64,000 nt of DNA, taken from the NCBI RefSeq assembly GCF_025665335.1, contig NZ_CP106869.1:2196501-2260500 (forward strand). Direction: 5' to 3'. The stretch comes from Xanthomonas sp. AM6 (lineage in GTDB: Bacteria; Pseudomonadota; Gammaproteobacteria; Xanthomonadales; Xanthomonadaceae). Under the pieces are notes generated by a model, which was given only the letters and a program-made list of their open reading frames with translations, had not been told where the DNA came from and searched no databases. A program made the position numbers and the translations under genes. The number at the start of each line of letters is the position of its first letter. Within the stretch, counting starts at the first letter, position 1. Positions 33,157 through 43,080 of this stretch are shown here, in pieces.

Positions 33157-34824
33157 TCAGCCCAGAATTCCCGGCAGATCCAGGCCCTTGTCCTTCGCGC
33201 AATCGAGCGCGATGGCGTACCCCGCGTCGGCGTGCCGCATCACGCCGCTGGCCGGGTCGTTCCACAGCACGCGCGCGATGCGCTTGGCCGCCGCCTCTGT
33301 GCCGTCGCAGACGATGACCATGCCGGCGTGCTGGGAGAAGCCCATGCCGACGCCGCCGCCGTGGTGCAGCGAGACCCAGGTGGCGCCGCTGGCGGTGTTG
33401 AGCAGGGCATTGAGCAGCGGCCAGTCGGACACGGCGTCGGAGCCGTCGGCCATCGCCTCGGTCTCGCGGTTGGGCGAGGCGACGCTGCCCGAATCCAGAT
33501 GGTCGCGGCCGATCACCACCGGCGCCTTCAGTTCGCCACTGGCGACCATCTCGTTGAACGCCAGGCCGAGCCGGTCGCGATCGCCCAGGCCGACCCAGCA
33601 GATGCGCGCGGGCAGGCCCTGGAACTTGATCTTCTCGGCGGCCATGTCCAGCCAGCGGTGCAGGTGCGGGTTGTCCGGGATCAGTTCCTTGACCTTGGCA
33701 TCGGTCTTGGCGATGTCCTCCGGATCGCCGCTCAGCGCGGCCCAGCGGAACGGGCCGATGCCGCGGCAGAACAGCGGGCGGATGTAGGCGGGCACGAAGC
33801 CGGGGAAGTCGAAGGCATTCTCGACGCCTTCCTCCAGCGCCATCTGCCGCAGGTTGTTGCCGTAGTCCACGGTGGGCACGCCCAGCGCGTGGAAGGCGAG
33901 CATGGCGCGGACGTGGTTGGCCATCGAGTCGCGCGCGGCGGCCTCGACGTCCTTCGGCGCGCTCGCACGTTTTTCGTCCCACGCTTCGACGCTCCAGCCC
34001 TGCGGCAGGTAGCCGTTGACCGGGTCGTGCGCGGAGGTCTGGTCGGTCAGCAGGTCCGGCTTGACCCCGCGCACCAGCAGTTCGTCCAGCACGTCGGCGA
34101 CATTGCCGAGCAGGCCGACCGACAGCGGCTTCTTCGCCGTGCACGATTCCTCGATCAGGCGCAGCGCTTCGTCCAGGTCGTCGGTCCAGGTGTCGAGATA
34201 GCCGGTGCGCAGGCGCATGTCGATGCTGGACTTGCGGCATTCCACCGCCAGGCACGAGGCGCCGGCCATCACCGCGGCCAGCGGCTGCGCGCCGCCCATG
34301 CCGCCGAGGCCGCCGGTGAACAGCCACTTGCCGGCCAGGCTGCCGCCGTAGTGCTGGCGGCCCATTTCCACGAAGGTCTCGTAGGTGCCCTGCACGATGC
34401 CCTGCGCGCCGATGTAGATCCAGCTGCCGGCGGTCATCTGGCCGTACATGGCCAGGCCTTTTTTATCCAACTCGTTGAAGTGGTCCCAGGTGGCCCAGCG
34501 CGGCACCAGGTTGGAGTTGGCGATCAGCACGCGCGGCGCGTCGGCGTGGGTGCGGAACACGCCGACCGGCTTGCCGGACTGCACCAGCAGGGTCTGGTCG
34601 TCGTCCAGGCGCTTGAGCGCGGCGACGATCGCGTCGAAGGACTCCCAGTCGCGCGCGGCGCGGCCGATGCCGCCGTACACCACCAGTTCCTGCGGGCGCT
34701 CGGCCACGTCCGGATGCAGGTTGTTCATCAGCATGCGCAGCGGCGCTTCGGTCAGCCAGCTCTTGCAGGTCAGGGTGCTGCCGGTGGGCGCGTGGATCGT
34801 GCGGGCGGTGTCGAGACGGGTCAT
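33157..34824 (-). CDS. hutU: Urocanate hydratase
   Basis: NAD-containing lyase adding water to urocanate to give 4-imidazolone-5-propionate, step two of histidine breakdown. The product has 555 residues (typical is about 556). Conserved blocks include [20 protein letters not shown], the [12 protein letters not shown] segment and [15 protein letters not shown], which carries the active-site Cys region. It is the last gene of the hutIHGU transcript; its start overlaps the hutG stop by four bases (ATGA). Confidence 0.97.
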   Translation of the reverse strand: MTRLDTARTIHAPTGSTLTCKSWLTEAPLRMLMNNLHPDVAERPQELVVYGGIGRAARDWESFDAIVAALKRLDDDQTLLVQSGKPVGVFRTHADAPRVLIANSNLVPRWATWDHFNELDKKGLAMYGQMTAGSWIYIGAQGIVQGTYETFVEMGRQHYGGSLAGKWLFTGGLGGMGGAQPLAAVMAGASCLAVECRKSSIDMRLRTGYLDTWTDDLDEALRLIEESCTAKKPLSVGLLGNVADVLDELLVRGVKPDLLTDQTSAHDPVNGYLPQGWSVEAWDEKRASAPKDVEAAARDSMANHVRAMLAFHALGVPTVDYGNNLRQMALEEGVENAFDFPGFVPAYIRPLFCRGIGPFRWAALSGDPEDIAKTDAKVKELIPDNPHLHRWLDMAAEKIKFQGLPARICWVGLGDRDRLGLAFNEMVASGELKAPVVIGRDHLDSGSVASPNRETEAMADGSDAVSDWPLLNALLNTASGATWVSLHHGGGVGMGFSQHAGMVIVCDGTEAAAKRIARVLWNDPASGVMRHADAGYAIALDCAKDKGLDLPGILG

Positions 34825-35669
34825 GCGGCGCTCCGGGAGTGGGCGAATTCGAGGCAGGTCGCGAGCACCTGCTGCAGCGTGCGGCGCAGCGGCGCGGCGC
34901 GGTCGGGGTCCAGCGGCGTGGGCCAGGTGTGTTCGTCCACGCGTTCGGGTTCGTGCATGTAGCCGCGGCAGGCCAGTTCCATCTGCAGCGCGTGCACGCC
35001 GCCGGGGACGTTGCTGTAGTGGCGGGTGATGTAGCCGCCCTTGAAGCGTCCGTTGCGCACATGGCGCATGCCGCTCGCCGCGCACAACTGTTCGACCGCG
35101 TCGGCGAGCGCGGGGTCGCAGCTGGTATCGGGCGCACCGGCGGGGCCGGCGGTGCCGATGTTGAACTGCGGCAACTCGCCGTCGAACAGGTGCGGGATGT
35201 GCGAGCGGATCGAGTGCGCGTCGTACACCACCACGGTGCCGTGGAGCGCGCGCAGGCGGGCGATCTCCGCGGCCAGCGCGGCGTGGTAGGGCGCGAACCA
35301 GGTGGCGCGGCGGTGGGCGATCTGCGCCGCGTCCGGGCCGTGGCCGTCGCGGTACAGCGGCTGGTTGTCGAAGGTGGTCAGCGGGCACAGGCCGGTGGTG
35401 TTCTGGCCCGGGTACAGCGAGACGCCGCTCGGGTCGCGATTGAGATCGATCACCGAGCGCGACACCGTGGAGCGCAGCGTGGTCGCGCCCATGTCGCGGG
35501 CGAACGCGTACAGCTCGTGCACCCACCAGTCCGCGTCGCGGCGCGCCAGCCACGGCGAGACGAAATCCGCGGCCAGGGCGTCCGGCAGCTCAGTGCCGGT
35601 GTGCGGAAAGCTGACGATCAGTGGCGCGTCGCCGCGGTGGATGTCGAGCCAGTCGGGCAGGGATGTCAT
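34821..35669 (-). CDS. hutG: N-formylglutamate deformylase
   Basis: Zinc-dependent amidohydrolase releasing formate and glutamate from N-formylglutamate, the final step of the five-step histidine pathway. The product has 282 residues with the family segments [12 protein letters not shown] (about residues 18-29), [19 protein letters not shown] and [13 protein letters not shown]. Presence of both HutG and HutF shows the route goes through formylglutamate, not formamide. It overlaps hutU by four bases. The 108 bp between it and hutH contain an inverted pair of REP-like elements. Confidence 0.96.
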   Translation of the reverse strand: MTSLPDWLDIHRGDAPLIVSFPHTGTELPDALAADFVSPWLARRDADWWVHELYAFARDMGATTLRSTVSRSVIDLNRDPSGVSLYPGQNTTGLCPLTTFDNQPLYRDGHGPDAAQIAHRRATWFAPYHAALAAEIARLRALHGTVVVYDAHSIRSHIPHLFDGELPQFNIGTAGPAGAPDTSCDPALADAVEQLCAASGMRHVRNGRFKGGYITRHYSNVPGGVHALQMELACRGYMHEPERVDEHTWPTPLDPDRAAPLRRTLQQVLATCLEFAHSRSAA

Positions 35670-35696
35670 GCAAGGCCTCGCGTTCTTGCGTTCTTT

Positions 35697-35769
35697 CTGT
35701 AGGAGCGGCTTCCACCGCGACCGAGTGTCATCGGGAAAGCGCGGTCGCGGCTGAAGCCGCTCCTACAGG
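35697..35769. repeat. Inverted pair of REP-like elements between hutH and hutG
   Basis: A forward copy (35697-35723) and a reverse copy (35742-35769) are separated by 18 bp, so the hutH-hutG mRNA would form a stem of about 27 bp. Mismatches are confined to the CCACC/TGAAG centre. Such pairs in other bacteria are mRNA-stabilising or attenuating structures. Confidence 0.9.
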
Positions 35770-35777
35770 GAGCATGG

Positions 35778-37316
35778 TCAGGAAACGGCATCGGGCAGCG
35801 GCAGGCCGATCGTCTCGGCCAGCGCGCCATCGCGCACCAGCGCGGTGGCGGCCAGCATGTCCGGATGGAAATAGCGGTCGTCCTGCAGCGCCGGCACCTG
35901 CGCGCGCAGCAGCGCGCGCGCCGCCTCCAGCGCGGCGCTGGAGGTCAGCGGCGCATGGAAGTCGCAGCCCTGCGCGGCGGCGAGCAGCTCGATGCCGACC
36001 ACGTTGGCCGCGTTCTCGGCCATCGCCAGCAGGCGCCGTGCGCCGTGCGCGGCCATCGACACGTGGTCTTCCTGGTTGGCCGAGGTCGGGATCGAATCGA
36101 CGCTGGCCGGGTAGGCGCGCTGCTTGTTCTCCGACACCAGCGCCGCGGCGGTGACCTGCGGGATCATGAAGCCGGAATTGAGCCCCGGCTTCGGGGTCAG
36201 GAACGCCGGCAGCCCGGACAGCGCCGGGTCCACCAGCATCGCCACGCGGCGCTCGCTGATCGAACCGATCTCGCACACCGCCAGCGCCAGCATGTCGGCG
36301 GCGAAGGCCACCGGTTCGGCGTGGAAGTTGCCGCCGGACAGCGCCTCGCCGGTGTCGCTGAACACCAGCGGGTTGTCGGACACGCCGTTGGCCTCGATCG
36401 CCAGCGTGGTCGCGGCCTGGCGCATCACGTCCAGCGCCGCGCCCATCACCTGCGGCTGGCAGCGCAGGCAGTACGGATCCTGCACGCGCACGTCGTTGTC
36501 GCGGTGCGAATCGCGGATCGCCGAGCCGCGCATCAGTTCGCGCAGCGCGGCGGCGGTAGCGATCTGCCCGGGCTGGCCGCGCAGGGCGTGGATGCGCGGA
36601 TCGAACGGGGTGTCCGAGCCTTTCGCCGCTTCGGTGGACAGCGCGCCGGCGACCAGCGCGGCATGGAACACGCGCTCGATCTCGAACAGCCCGGCCAGTG
36701 CGTAGGCGGTGGAATATTGGGTGCCGTTGAGCAGCGCCAGGCCTTCCTTCGCGCCCAGCGCCAGCGGCTGCAGTCCGGCCTGCGCCAGCGCCTCGTGCGC
36801 CGGCAGGCGCCGGCCGCCGACGAAGGCCTCGCCGACGCCGATCATCACCGTCGCCAGGTGCGCCAGCGGCGCCAGGTCGCCGGACGCGCCGACCGAGCCC
36901 TGGCACGGCACCACCGGCACCACGTCGTGGCGCAGCAGCGCTTCCAGCAACGCCAGCGTGGCCGGGCGCACGCCGGAGGCGCCCTGCGCCAGGCTGGCCA
37001 GCTTCAGCGCCATCATCAGCCGCACCACCGGCGCCGGCATCGGCTCGCCGACCCCGGCCGCATGCGACAGCACGATATTGCGCTGCAAGGTGTCCAGGTC
37101 CTCGCGCTCGATGCGCACGCTGGCCAGCTTGCCGAAGCCGGTGTTGATGCCGTACACGGGATCGCCCTTGGCGACGATCGCCTCCACCGTCCGCGCGCTG
37201 CGCAGCACCGTGTCGGCGCAGGCCGGGTCCAGGCGCACGCCGGCGCCGCGGTACACGTCGCGCCAGTGCGCCAGGCTCACCGCGCCGGGGCGCAGCAGGA
37301 TCTCGTGGTCGTTCAT
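35778..37316 (-). CDS. hutH: Histidine ammonia-lyase
   Basis: Removes ammonia from histidine to give urocanate, step one of the pathway. 512 residues. The Ala-Ser-Gly triad that cyclises into the MIO cofactor is residues 144-146 ([14 protein letters not shown]). Other conserved segments are [11 protein letters not shown] near the N-terminus and NGTQYSTA. Its start overlaps the hutI stop by four bases (ATGA), so hutI-hutH are coupled, and hutG follows after the REP pair. Confidence 0.98.
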   Translation of the reverse strand: MNDHEILLRPGAVSLAHWRDVYRGAGVRLDPACADTVLRSARTVEAIVAKGDPVYGINTGFGKLASVRIEREDLDTLQRNIVLSHAAGVGEPMPAPVVRLMMALKLASLAQGASGVRPATLALLEALLRHDVVPVVPCQGSVGASGDLAPLAHLATVMIGVGEAFVGGRRLPAHEALAQAGLQPLALGAKEGLALLNGTQYSTAYALAGLFEIERVFHAALVAGALSTEAAKGSDTPFDPRIHALRGQPGQIATAAALRELMRGSAIRDSHRDNDVRVQDPYCLRCQPQVMGAALDVMRQAATTLAIEANGVSDNPLVFSDTGEALSGGNFHAEPVAFAADMLALAVCEIGSISERRVAMLVDPALSGLPAFLTPKPGLNSGFMIPQVTAAALVSENKQRAYPASVDSIPTSANQEDHVSMAAHGARRLLAMAENAANVVGIELLAAAQGCDFHAPLTSSAALEAARALLRAQVPALQDDRYFHPDMLAATALVRDGALAETIGLPLPDAVS

Positions 37317-38515
37317 TGTCCCCTCCAGATGCGCGCATGCAGCGGATTGAAGCCCATGCGGTAGACCAGTTCGGCCGGTTCCTCGATGTCCCAGATCGCC
37401 AGGTCGCAGTGCAGCCCGGCGCGCAGCCGGCCGACCTGCTCCTGGCGTCCCAGCGCGCGCGCCGCCTCGCGGGTGAAGCCGGCGATGCATTCGGCCACGG
37501 TCATGCGGAACAGCGTCGCCGCCAGGTTCATCGCCAGCAGCGGGCTGGTCAGCGGCGAGGTGCCGGGATTGCAGTCGGTGGCCAGCGCGCGCGGCACGCC
37601 GGCGGCGCGCAGCGCGGCGATCGGCGGCAGCTGCGTATCGCGGGTGAAGTAGAACGCGCCGGCCAGCAGCACCGCCACGGTGCCGGCGGCGGCCATCGCG
37701 GCGACGCCGGCGGCGTCCAGATACTCGACGTGGTCGGCCGAGCGCGCGCCGTAGCGCGCCGCCAGCGCCGCGCCGCCCTGGTTGGACAGCTGCTCGGCAT
37801 GGATCTTCAGCGCCAGGCCGTGGCGCTGCGCGGCCTGGAACACCTGCTCGGTCTGCGCCGGGGTGAAGGCCAGGTGCTCGCAGAACACGTCCACCGCTTC
37901 GGCCAGGCCCTGCGCGGCGACCGCGGGGATCATCCGTTCGCAGACCTCGTCGATGTAGGCCTGCGCATCGATGCCGGGCGGCACCGCATGCGCGCCGAGG
38001 AAGGTCGGCGATACCGCGACCGGGCGCAGTTCGCCCAGGCGCCGCGCCACGCGCAGCAGGCGCAGTTCGTCGTCCAGGCTCAGCCCGTAGCCGGACTTGA
38101 TCTCCACCGTGGTCACGCCCTCGGCCAGCAGCGCGTCCAGCCGCGGCAGGCTGGCGGCGAGCAGCGCATCCTCGTCGGCGGCGCGGGTCGCGCGCACGGT
38201 GGAGAGGATGCCGCCGCCGGCGCGGGCGATGTCGGCGTAGCTGGCGCCGAGCAGGCGTTGCTCGAACTCGCCGGCGCGGTTGCCGGCGTAGACCAGGTGA
38301 GTGTGGCAGTCGATCAGGCCGGGACCGATCCAGCGCCCGCCGCAGTCGACGCTGTTCAGCGCGGCCAACGGTTCGGGCAGCGCCGCGGCGGCGCCGGCAT
38401 AGACGATGCGGCCGTCGCGGCAGGCGACCACGCCGTCGCGGACCAGGCCCAGGCCACCGTCCTCGGCATCCAGCGTCATCAGGTGGGTGTTGTGCCAGAG
38501 CGTGTCGCAGGGCAT
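37313..38515 (-). CDS. hutI: Imidazolonepropionase
   Basis: Metal-dependent amidohydrolase opening imidazolonepropionate to N-formimidoylglutamate, step three. From ATG 38515 the product has 400 residues; a GTG six bases upstream is an alternative start. The HxH metal pair is in [11 protein letters not shown], and later ligands are in [12 protein letters not shown] and SADHVEYL. It is the first gene of the minus-strand hut transcript. The short divergent gap to hutF (63 bp) carries the palindromic operator. Confidence 0.96.
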   Translation of the reverse strand: MPCDTLWHNTHLMTLDAEDGGLGLVRDGVVACRDGRIVYAGAAAALPEPLAALNSVDCGGRWIGPGLIDCHTHLVYAGNRAGEFEQRLLGASYADIARAGGGILSTVRATRAADEDALLAASLPRLDALLAEGVTTVEIKSGYGLSLDDELRLLRVARRLGELRPVAVSPTFLGAHAVPPGIDAQAYIDEVCERMIPAVAAQGLAEAVDVFCEHLAFTPAQTEQVFQAAQRHGLALKIHAEQLSNQGGAALAARYGARSADHVEYLDAAGVAAMAAAGTVAVLLAGAFYFTRDTQLPPIAALRAAGVPRALATDCNPGTSPLTSPLLAMNLAATLFRMTVAECIAGFTREAARALGRQEQVGRLRAGLHCDLAIWDIEEPAELVYRMGFNPLHARIWRGQ

Positions 38516-38541
38516 GGTCACGGGCAGGCTCGTCGGTTATT

Positions 38542-38553
38542 TTGTATATACAA
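38542..38553. promoter_or_regulatory. Putative HutC operator in the hutI-hutF divergent promoter
   Basis: TTGTATATACAA is a perfect 12-bp palindrome in very GC-rich DNA, lying between the two divergent hut units. It overlaps TACAAT (38549-38554), the likely -10 of hutF, and an AT-rich -10 candidate for hutI on the other strand. HutC-family repressors bind TGTATA-TACA-type palindromes in pseudomonads, and hutC is two genes downstream. One site could control both directions. Confidence 0.8.
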
Positions 38554-38578
38554 TATTGCGGGCGATGGAGGGTGTCCA

Positions 38579-39976
38579 GTGCAGACCCTGGTGCAGCAGC
38601 AGGCGGGCGGGAACGAGGCGACGACCGGTTTCTGGTGCGCGCAGGCGCTGCTGCCGGATGGCTGGGCGCGCGACGTGCGGATCGCGCTGCGGGGTGGCCG
38701 CATCGCCGCGGTGCAGTCCGGCGTGGCCGCAGTGCCCGGCGACCACGCACTGGCGATCGCCGTGCCCGGCCTGGGCAACCTGCACAGCCACGCGTTCCAG
38801 CGCGGCATGGCCGGGCTGACCGAACTCGGCGGGCGCAGCGGCGACAGCTTCTGGAGCTGGCGCGAGCTGATGTACCGCTTCCTGCAGCGGCTGGACCCGG
38901 ACAGCATGCAGGCCATCGCCGAGCAGGCCTACGTGGAAATGCTCGAGGCCGGCTTCACCCGCGTCGGCGAATTCCATTACCTGCACCACGCCGCCGATGG
39001 CCGGCCGTACGCCGACCGCGCGGAAATGGCGCAGCGCCTGGCCGCCGCCGCGCACACCAGCGGCATCGGCCTGAGCCTGTTGCCGGTGTTCTACGCGCAT
39101 GCCGACTTCGGCGGCGCCGCGCCGAACCCCGCGCAGCGGCGGCTGATCCACGACGTGGACGGCTACGCCGAGCTGCTCGACGGCAGCCGTCGCGCCCTGC
39201 GCGGCCTCGACGACGCGGTGCTCGGCATCGCGCCGCACAGCCTGCGCGCGGTCACCCCGGACGAGCTGGCCGCGCTGCTGCCGCTGTGCGACGGCCCGGT
39301 GCACATCCACATCGCCGAGCAGACCCGCGAGGTCGAGGCCTGCCTGGCCTGGAGCGGGCAGCGGCCGGTGCAGTGGCTGCTGGCGCATGCGCCGGTGGAC
39401 GCGCGCTGGTGCCTGGTCCATGCCACCCACGTCGATGCCGACGAAGTGCGGGCCATCGCCGCCAGTGGCGCGGTGGTCGGCCTGTGCCCGATCACCGAGG
39501 CCAATCTCGGCGACGGGCTGTTCCCGATGCGCGCGTTCGTCGACGCCGGCGGCCGCTTTGGCGTCGGCTCCGATTCCAACGTGCTGATCGATGCGGCCGA
39601 GGAACTGCGCCTGCTCGAATACGGCCAGCGCCTGCAGCTGCGCGGGCGCAACGTGCTCGCCGGCGACGCCGCGGTCTCCAGCGGCCGCTTCCTGTTGCAG
39701 TCCGCCGCGCAGGGCGCGGCGCAGGCGCTGGGCGTGGCGCAGGGTCTGTGCGCGGGCGCGCCGGCCGATCTGGTCGAACTGGATCCGGCGCATCCGGCGC
39801 TGTGCGCGCGCAACGGCGACGCCTTGCTCGACAGCTGGATCTTCGCCGCGCGGCGCGGTGCGGTGCGCTCGGTCTGGCGCAACGGCCGCGCGCTGGTGCG
39901 CGACGGCCGCCACCATCGCCGCGACGCGGTCGCCGCAGCCTATGCGCGGGCGCTGACCGCGCTGCTGGACGCATGA
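38579..39976 (+). CDS. hutF: Formimidoylglutamate deiminase
   Basis: Amidohydrolase converting N-formimidoylglutamate to N-formylglutamate and ammonia, step four. I start it at GTG 38579 because GGAGGG (38567-38572) lies exactly six bases upstream and the next in-frame start codons cut into the beta-barrel. 465 residues. Metal-binding and catalytic segments: [11 protein letters not shown] (about residue 70), [12 protein letters not shown], and [11 protein letters not shown]. It is followed 40 bp later by hutC. hutF and hutC are transcribed divergently from hutIHGU. Confidence 0.95.
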   Translation: MQTLVQQQAGGNEATTGFWCAQALLPDGWARDVRIALRGGRIAAVQSGVAAVPGDHALAIAVPGLGNLHSHAFQRGMAGLTELGGRSGDSFWSWRELMYRFLQRLDPDSMQAIAEQAYVEMLEAGFTRVGEFHYLHHAADGRPYADRAEMAQRLAAAAHTSGIGLSLLPVFYAHADFGGAAPNPAQRRLIHDVDGYAELLDGSRRALRGLDDAVLGIAPHSLRAVTPDELAALLPLCDGPVHIHIAEQTREVEACLAWSGQRPVQWLLAHAPVDARWCLVHATHVDADEVRAIAASGAVVGLCPITEANLGDGLFPMRAFVDAGGRFGVGSDSNVLIDAAEELRLLEYGQRLQLRGRNVLAGDAAVSSGRFLLQSAAQGAAQALGVAQGLCAGAPADLVELDPAHPALCARNGDALLDSWIFAARRGAVRSVWRNGRALVRDGRHHRRDAVAAAYARALTALLDA

Positions 39977-40016
39977 TGCCGCGCCGCCTGCTGCGCGCCG
40001 CCGTGCAGGAGCGCCG

Positions 40017-40748
40017 ATGAGCCAGCCCCGGCGCGCGGCCACGCTCAACCAGCGCATCCGCAGCGACATCGAAGGCCGCATCCGCAGCGGCGAATGGCCG
40101 CCGGGCCATCGCATCCCGTTCGAGCACGAGCTGATGGCGCAGTACGCCTGCTCGCGGATGACGGTCAACAAGGTGCTGGCGCTGCTGGCCGACGCCGGCA
40201 TGATCGAACGCCGCCGCCGCGCCGGTTCGTTCGTGGCGCGGCCGCATCCGCACATGGAGCAGGTGGCGCTGGAGATCCCCGACATTCCGGTCGAGGTCGC
40301 CGCGCGCGGCCACGCCTACCGTTTCGAACTGCTCGAGCGGCGCCAGCGCGCGCCGCGCGCCGCGTTGCCGCAGGAGGCCGCCGTCGCCGCCGCCGGCACG
40401 CTGCTGTCGCTGCATTGCCTGCACTACGCAGACGGGCGCCCGTTCGCGCTGGAGGAGCGGGTGATCAATCCGGTGGCGGTGCCCGAGGCCTTGCAGATGG
40501 ATTTCGCGGTCACCGTGCCCGGCAGCTGGCTGCTGCAGCACGTGCCGTGGACCCGCGCCGAACACCGCATCAGCGCAGTCGGCGCCAGCCCCGCGCAGGC
40601 GGCGCGCCTGCAGGTGGCGGCCGGCACCGCCTGCCTGCTGATCGACCGGCAGACCTGGCGCGGCGAACAGGCTGTGACCTTCGTGCGCCAGGTATTCCTC
40701 GGCGACACCTACGACCTGGTGGCGCGGTTCTCGCCGGGCGCGCGCTGA
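40017..40748 (+). CDS. hutC: Histidine-utilisation repressor HutC (GntR family)
   Basis: A 243-residue GntR/HutC-subfamily regulator. The winged helix-turn-helix occupies about residues 8-75 (RSDIEGRIRSGEWPPGHRIP, then MAQYACSRMTVNKVLALLADAG), and the UTRA ligand domain covers about 95-240. HutC is normally released by urocanate. Ribosome-binding AGGAG lies 6 bases before ATG 40017. It is co-transcribed with hutF, so it probably autoregulates through the palindrome at 38542. Confidence 0.95.
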   Translation: MSQPRRAATLNQRIRSDIEGRIRSGEWPPGHRIPFEHELMAQYACSRMTVNKVLALLADAGMIERRRRAGSFVARPHPHMEQVALEIPDIPVEVAARGHAYRFELLERRQRAPRAALPQEAAVAAAGTLLSLHCLHYADGRPFALEERVINPVAVPEALQMDFAVTVPGSWLLQHVPWTRAEHRISAVGASPAQAARLQVAAGTACLLIDRQTWRGEQAVTFVRQVFLGDTYDLVARFSPGAR

Positions 40749-40921
40749 GTTCGGCGCGGTCGCGGAAACCCTCGTGCCGGCGGCGCCCGATGCTGCGCCG
40801 CCGCACGGCGGCATGCCCGCGCCATACCCCGGCGTGCGTTTGTCCTGCCTGCCGCACTCTGGCAAGTTAGCGCCCAGGACGGGGCGAGGGGCCGCGGCCG
40901 CACAACGAGGGATGGTTGGGC

Positions 40922-42910
40922 ATGACGTATTTCGTGACGGGCGCCACCGGTTTCATCGGCCGTTATCTGATGGCCAACCTGATGCGGCGCAAAGGCCTCA
41001 TCCACGTCCTGGTCCGCAAGGAGTCGCAACGCAAGTTCGACGCGCTGGTGCGCGAGCAGGGCTGGGACGCCAAGCGCCTGGTGGTGCTGCACGGCGACGT
41101 CGGCGCCGACTGCTGCGGCCTGGACAACGCGCAACGCAAGGCGCTGCACGGCAAGGTCCGGCACTTCTTCCACCTGGCCGCGCTGTACGACCTCACCGCC
41201 AAGGCCGAGGCGCAGCGCGTGGCCAATCTCGACGGCACCCGCAACGCGCTGGAGCTGGCCGCGCAGATCGGCGCCGGCATCTTCCACCACACCAGCTCGA
41301 TCGCGGTGGCCGGGCTGTATCCGGGCATCTTCCGCGAGGACATGTTCGAAGAGGCCGAAGGCCTGGACGATCCCTACCTGCGCACCAAGCACGACGCCGA
41401 GGCGCTGGTGCGCGCGGAAACCCGGATCAAGTGGCGCATCTACCGCCCCGGCATGGTGGTCGGCGATTCGCGCACGGGCGCGATCGACAAGATCGACGGG
41501 CCGTACTATTTCTTCCCGCTGATCAAGAAACTGCGCCAGCTGCTGCCGCCGTGGGCGCCGATGCTCGGCATCGAGGGCGGGCGCATCAACCTGGTGCCGG
41601 TGGATTTCGTCGCCGACGCGATGGACCACATCGCGCACAAGCCCAAGCTCGACGGCCACACCTTCCACCTCACCGATCCGGAACCATTGCGCGTGGGCGA
41701 GGTGCTCAACGTGTTCTGCCGCGCCGGCCACGCGCCGGAGATGACCCTGCGGGTGGACGCGCGGATGTTCGCGTTCGTGCCCTCGGGGATCCGCGCCGCG
41801 CTCGGCGGCCTGCCGCCGATCCGCCGCTTCACCGGCATGCTGCTGCGCGACTTCCGCATCCCGCGCGAGGTGCTGAAGTTCATCACCTATCCCACGCGCT
41901 TCGACAGCCGCGAGACCGAGCGCGCGCTCAAGGGCAGCGGCATCGCCGTGCCGCGGCTGGAGGACTACGCCTGGCGCCTGTGGGACCACTGGGAACGGCA
42001 CCTGGACCCGGACCTGTTCGTCGACCGCACGCTCAAGGGCAAGGTGCGCGGCAAGGTGGTGCTGATCACCGGCGGTTCCTCCGGCATCGGCCTGGCCACC
42101 GCGCAGCGCGTGGCCGAGGCCGGCGCCACCACCATCATCGTCGCGCGCGGCGAGCAGGAGCTGCACGCCGCGCGCGATGCGATGAACGCCAAGGGCGGCA
42201 AGGTGTTCGCCTACACCGCCGACCTGTCCGACCTGGCCGGCTGCGATGCGCTGCTCAAGACCGTGCTGGAGGCGCACGGCCACGTCGACGTGCTGATCAA
42301 CAACGCCGGCCGCTCGATCCGCCGCTCGATCGAGCTCAGCTACGACCGCTTCCACGACTTCGAACGCACCATGCAGCTGAACTACTTCGGCAGCCTGCGC
42401 CTGATCATGGGCGTGCTGCCGGGCATGACCGCGCGGCGCAAGGGCCACATCATCAACGTCAGCTCGATCGGCGTGCTGGCCAACTCGCCGCGCTTTTCCG
42501 CCTACGTGGCCTCGAAGGCGGCGCTGGACGCGTGGAGCCGCTGCGCGCAGGGCGAACTGTCGGGCAAGGGCATCAGCTTCACCACGGTCAACATGCCGCT
42601 GGTGAAGACGCCGATGATCGCGCCGACCAAGATGTACGACAGCGTGCCGACGCTGAGCGTGGACGAGGCCGCCGACCTGATGGTCAAGGCGATCATCGAG
42701 CGCCCGAGCCGGGTGGCCACGCGGCTGGGCATCTTCGCCGCGCTGGTCAACGCGGTCGCGCCGAAGGCCTACGAAGTGGTGATGAACACCGCCTTCGAAC
42801 TGTTCCCGGACTCGGCCGCGGCCAAGGGCGACCGCAAGGCGATGCGCGAAGCCAAGCCGAGCCAGGAGCAGATCGCGTTCGCGGCGCTGATGCGCGGGGT
42901 CCATTGGTGA
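40922..42910 (+). CDS. Two-domain SDR protein, fatty acyl-CoA reductase type
   Basis: A 662-residue fusion of two Rossmann domains. The N-terminal extended SDR half has the NADP motif GATGFIG at residues 7-13 and the catalytic Tyr152-x3-Lys156 (YLRTK). The C-terminal classical SDR half has TGGSSGIG near residue 382 and Tyr528-x3-Lys532 (YVASK). This architecture and length match bacterial fatty acyl-CoA reductases described from Marinobacter, which make fatty alcohols for wax esters. Substrate here is unproven. ATG 40922 is chosen over a TTG two codons earlier. It stands alone, 173 bp after hutC, and is followed by heptamer repeats. Confidence 0.8.
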   Translation: MTYFVTGATGFIGRYLMANLMRRKGLIHVLVRKESQRKFDALVREQGWDAKRLVVLHGDVGADCCGLDNAQRKALHGKVRHFFHLAALYDLTAKAEAQRVANLDGTRNALELAAQIGAGIFHHTSSIAVAGLYPGIFREDMFEEAEGLDDPYLRTKHDAEALVRAETRIKWRIYRPGMVVGDSRTGAIDKIDGPYYFFPLIKKLRQLLPPWAPMLGIEGGRINLVPVDFVADAMDHIAHKPKLDGHTFHLTDPEPLRVGEVLNVFCRAGHAPEMTLRVDARMFAFVPSGIRAALGGLPPIRRFTGMLLRDFRIPREVLKFITYPTRFDSRETERALKGSGIAVPRLEDYAWRLWDHWERHLDPDLFVDRTLKGKVRGKVVLITGGSSGIGLATAQRVAEAGATTIIVARGEQELHAARDAMNAKGGKVFAYTADLSDLAGCDALLKTVLEAHGHVDVLINNAGRSIRRSIELSYDRFHDFERTMQLNYFGSLRLIMGVLPGMTARRKGHIINVSSIGVLANSPRFSAYVASKAALDAWSRCAQGELSGKGISFTTVNMPLVKTPMIAPTKMYDSVPTLSVDEAADLMVKAIIERPSRVATRLGIFAALVNAVAPKAYEVVMNTAFELFPDSAAAKGDRKAMREAKPSQEQIAFAALMRGVHW

Positions 42911-42914
42911 GGGG

Positions 42915-43080
42915 CCGGGATTCGGGATTGGGGATTGGGGATTCGTAAGAGCGGCTTTGCCGTGCCGGATGCAACACCGGCACGATGGACTCGCATTAGC
43001 CAACACGCTTGCGAATCCCTGTTCCCGGATCCCGAATCCCGCTCAGAGCCAATCCCGAATCCCCGATCCCGAATCCCGGC
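42915..43080. repeat. Heptamer repeat tracts 3' of the acyl reductase gene
   Basis: GGGATT(C/G) heptamers run forward at 42915-42944, and AATCCC(G/C) heptamers run in the opposite sense at about 43013-43078, so the gap between the two convergent genes can fold on itself. Same unit as at 8645 and around the aminotransferase. Confidence 0.85.
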
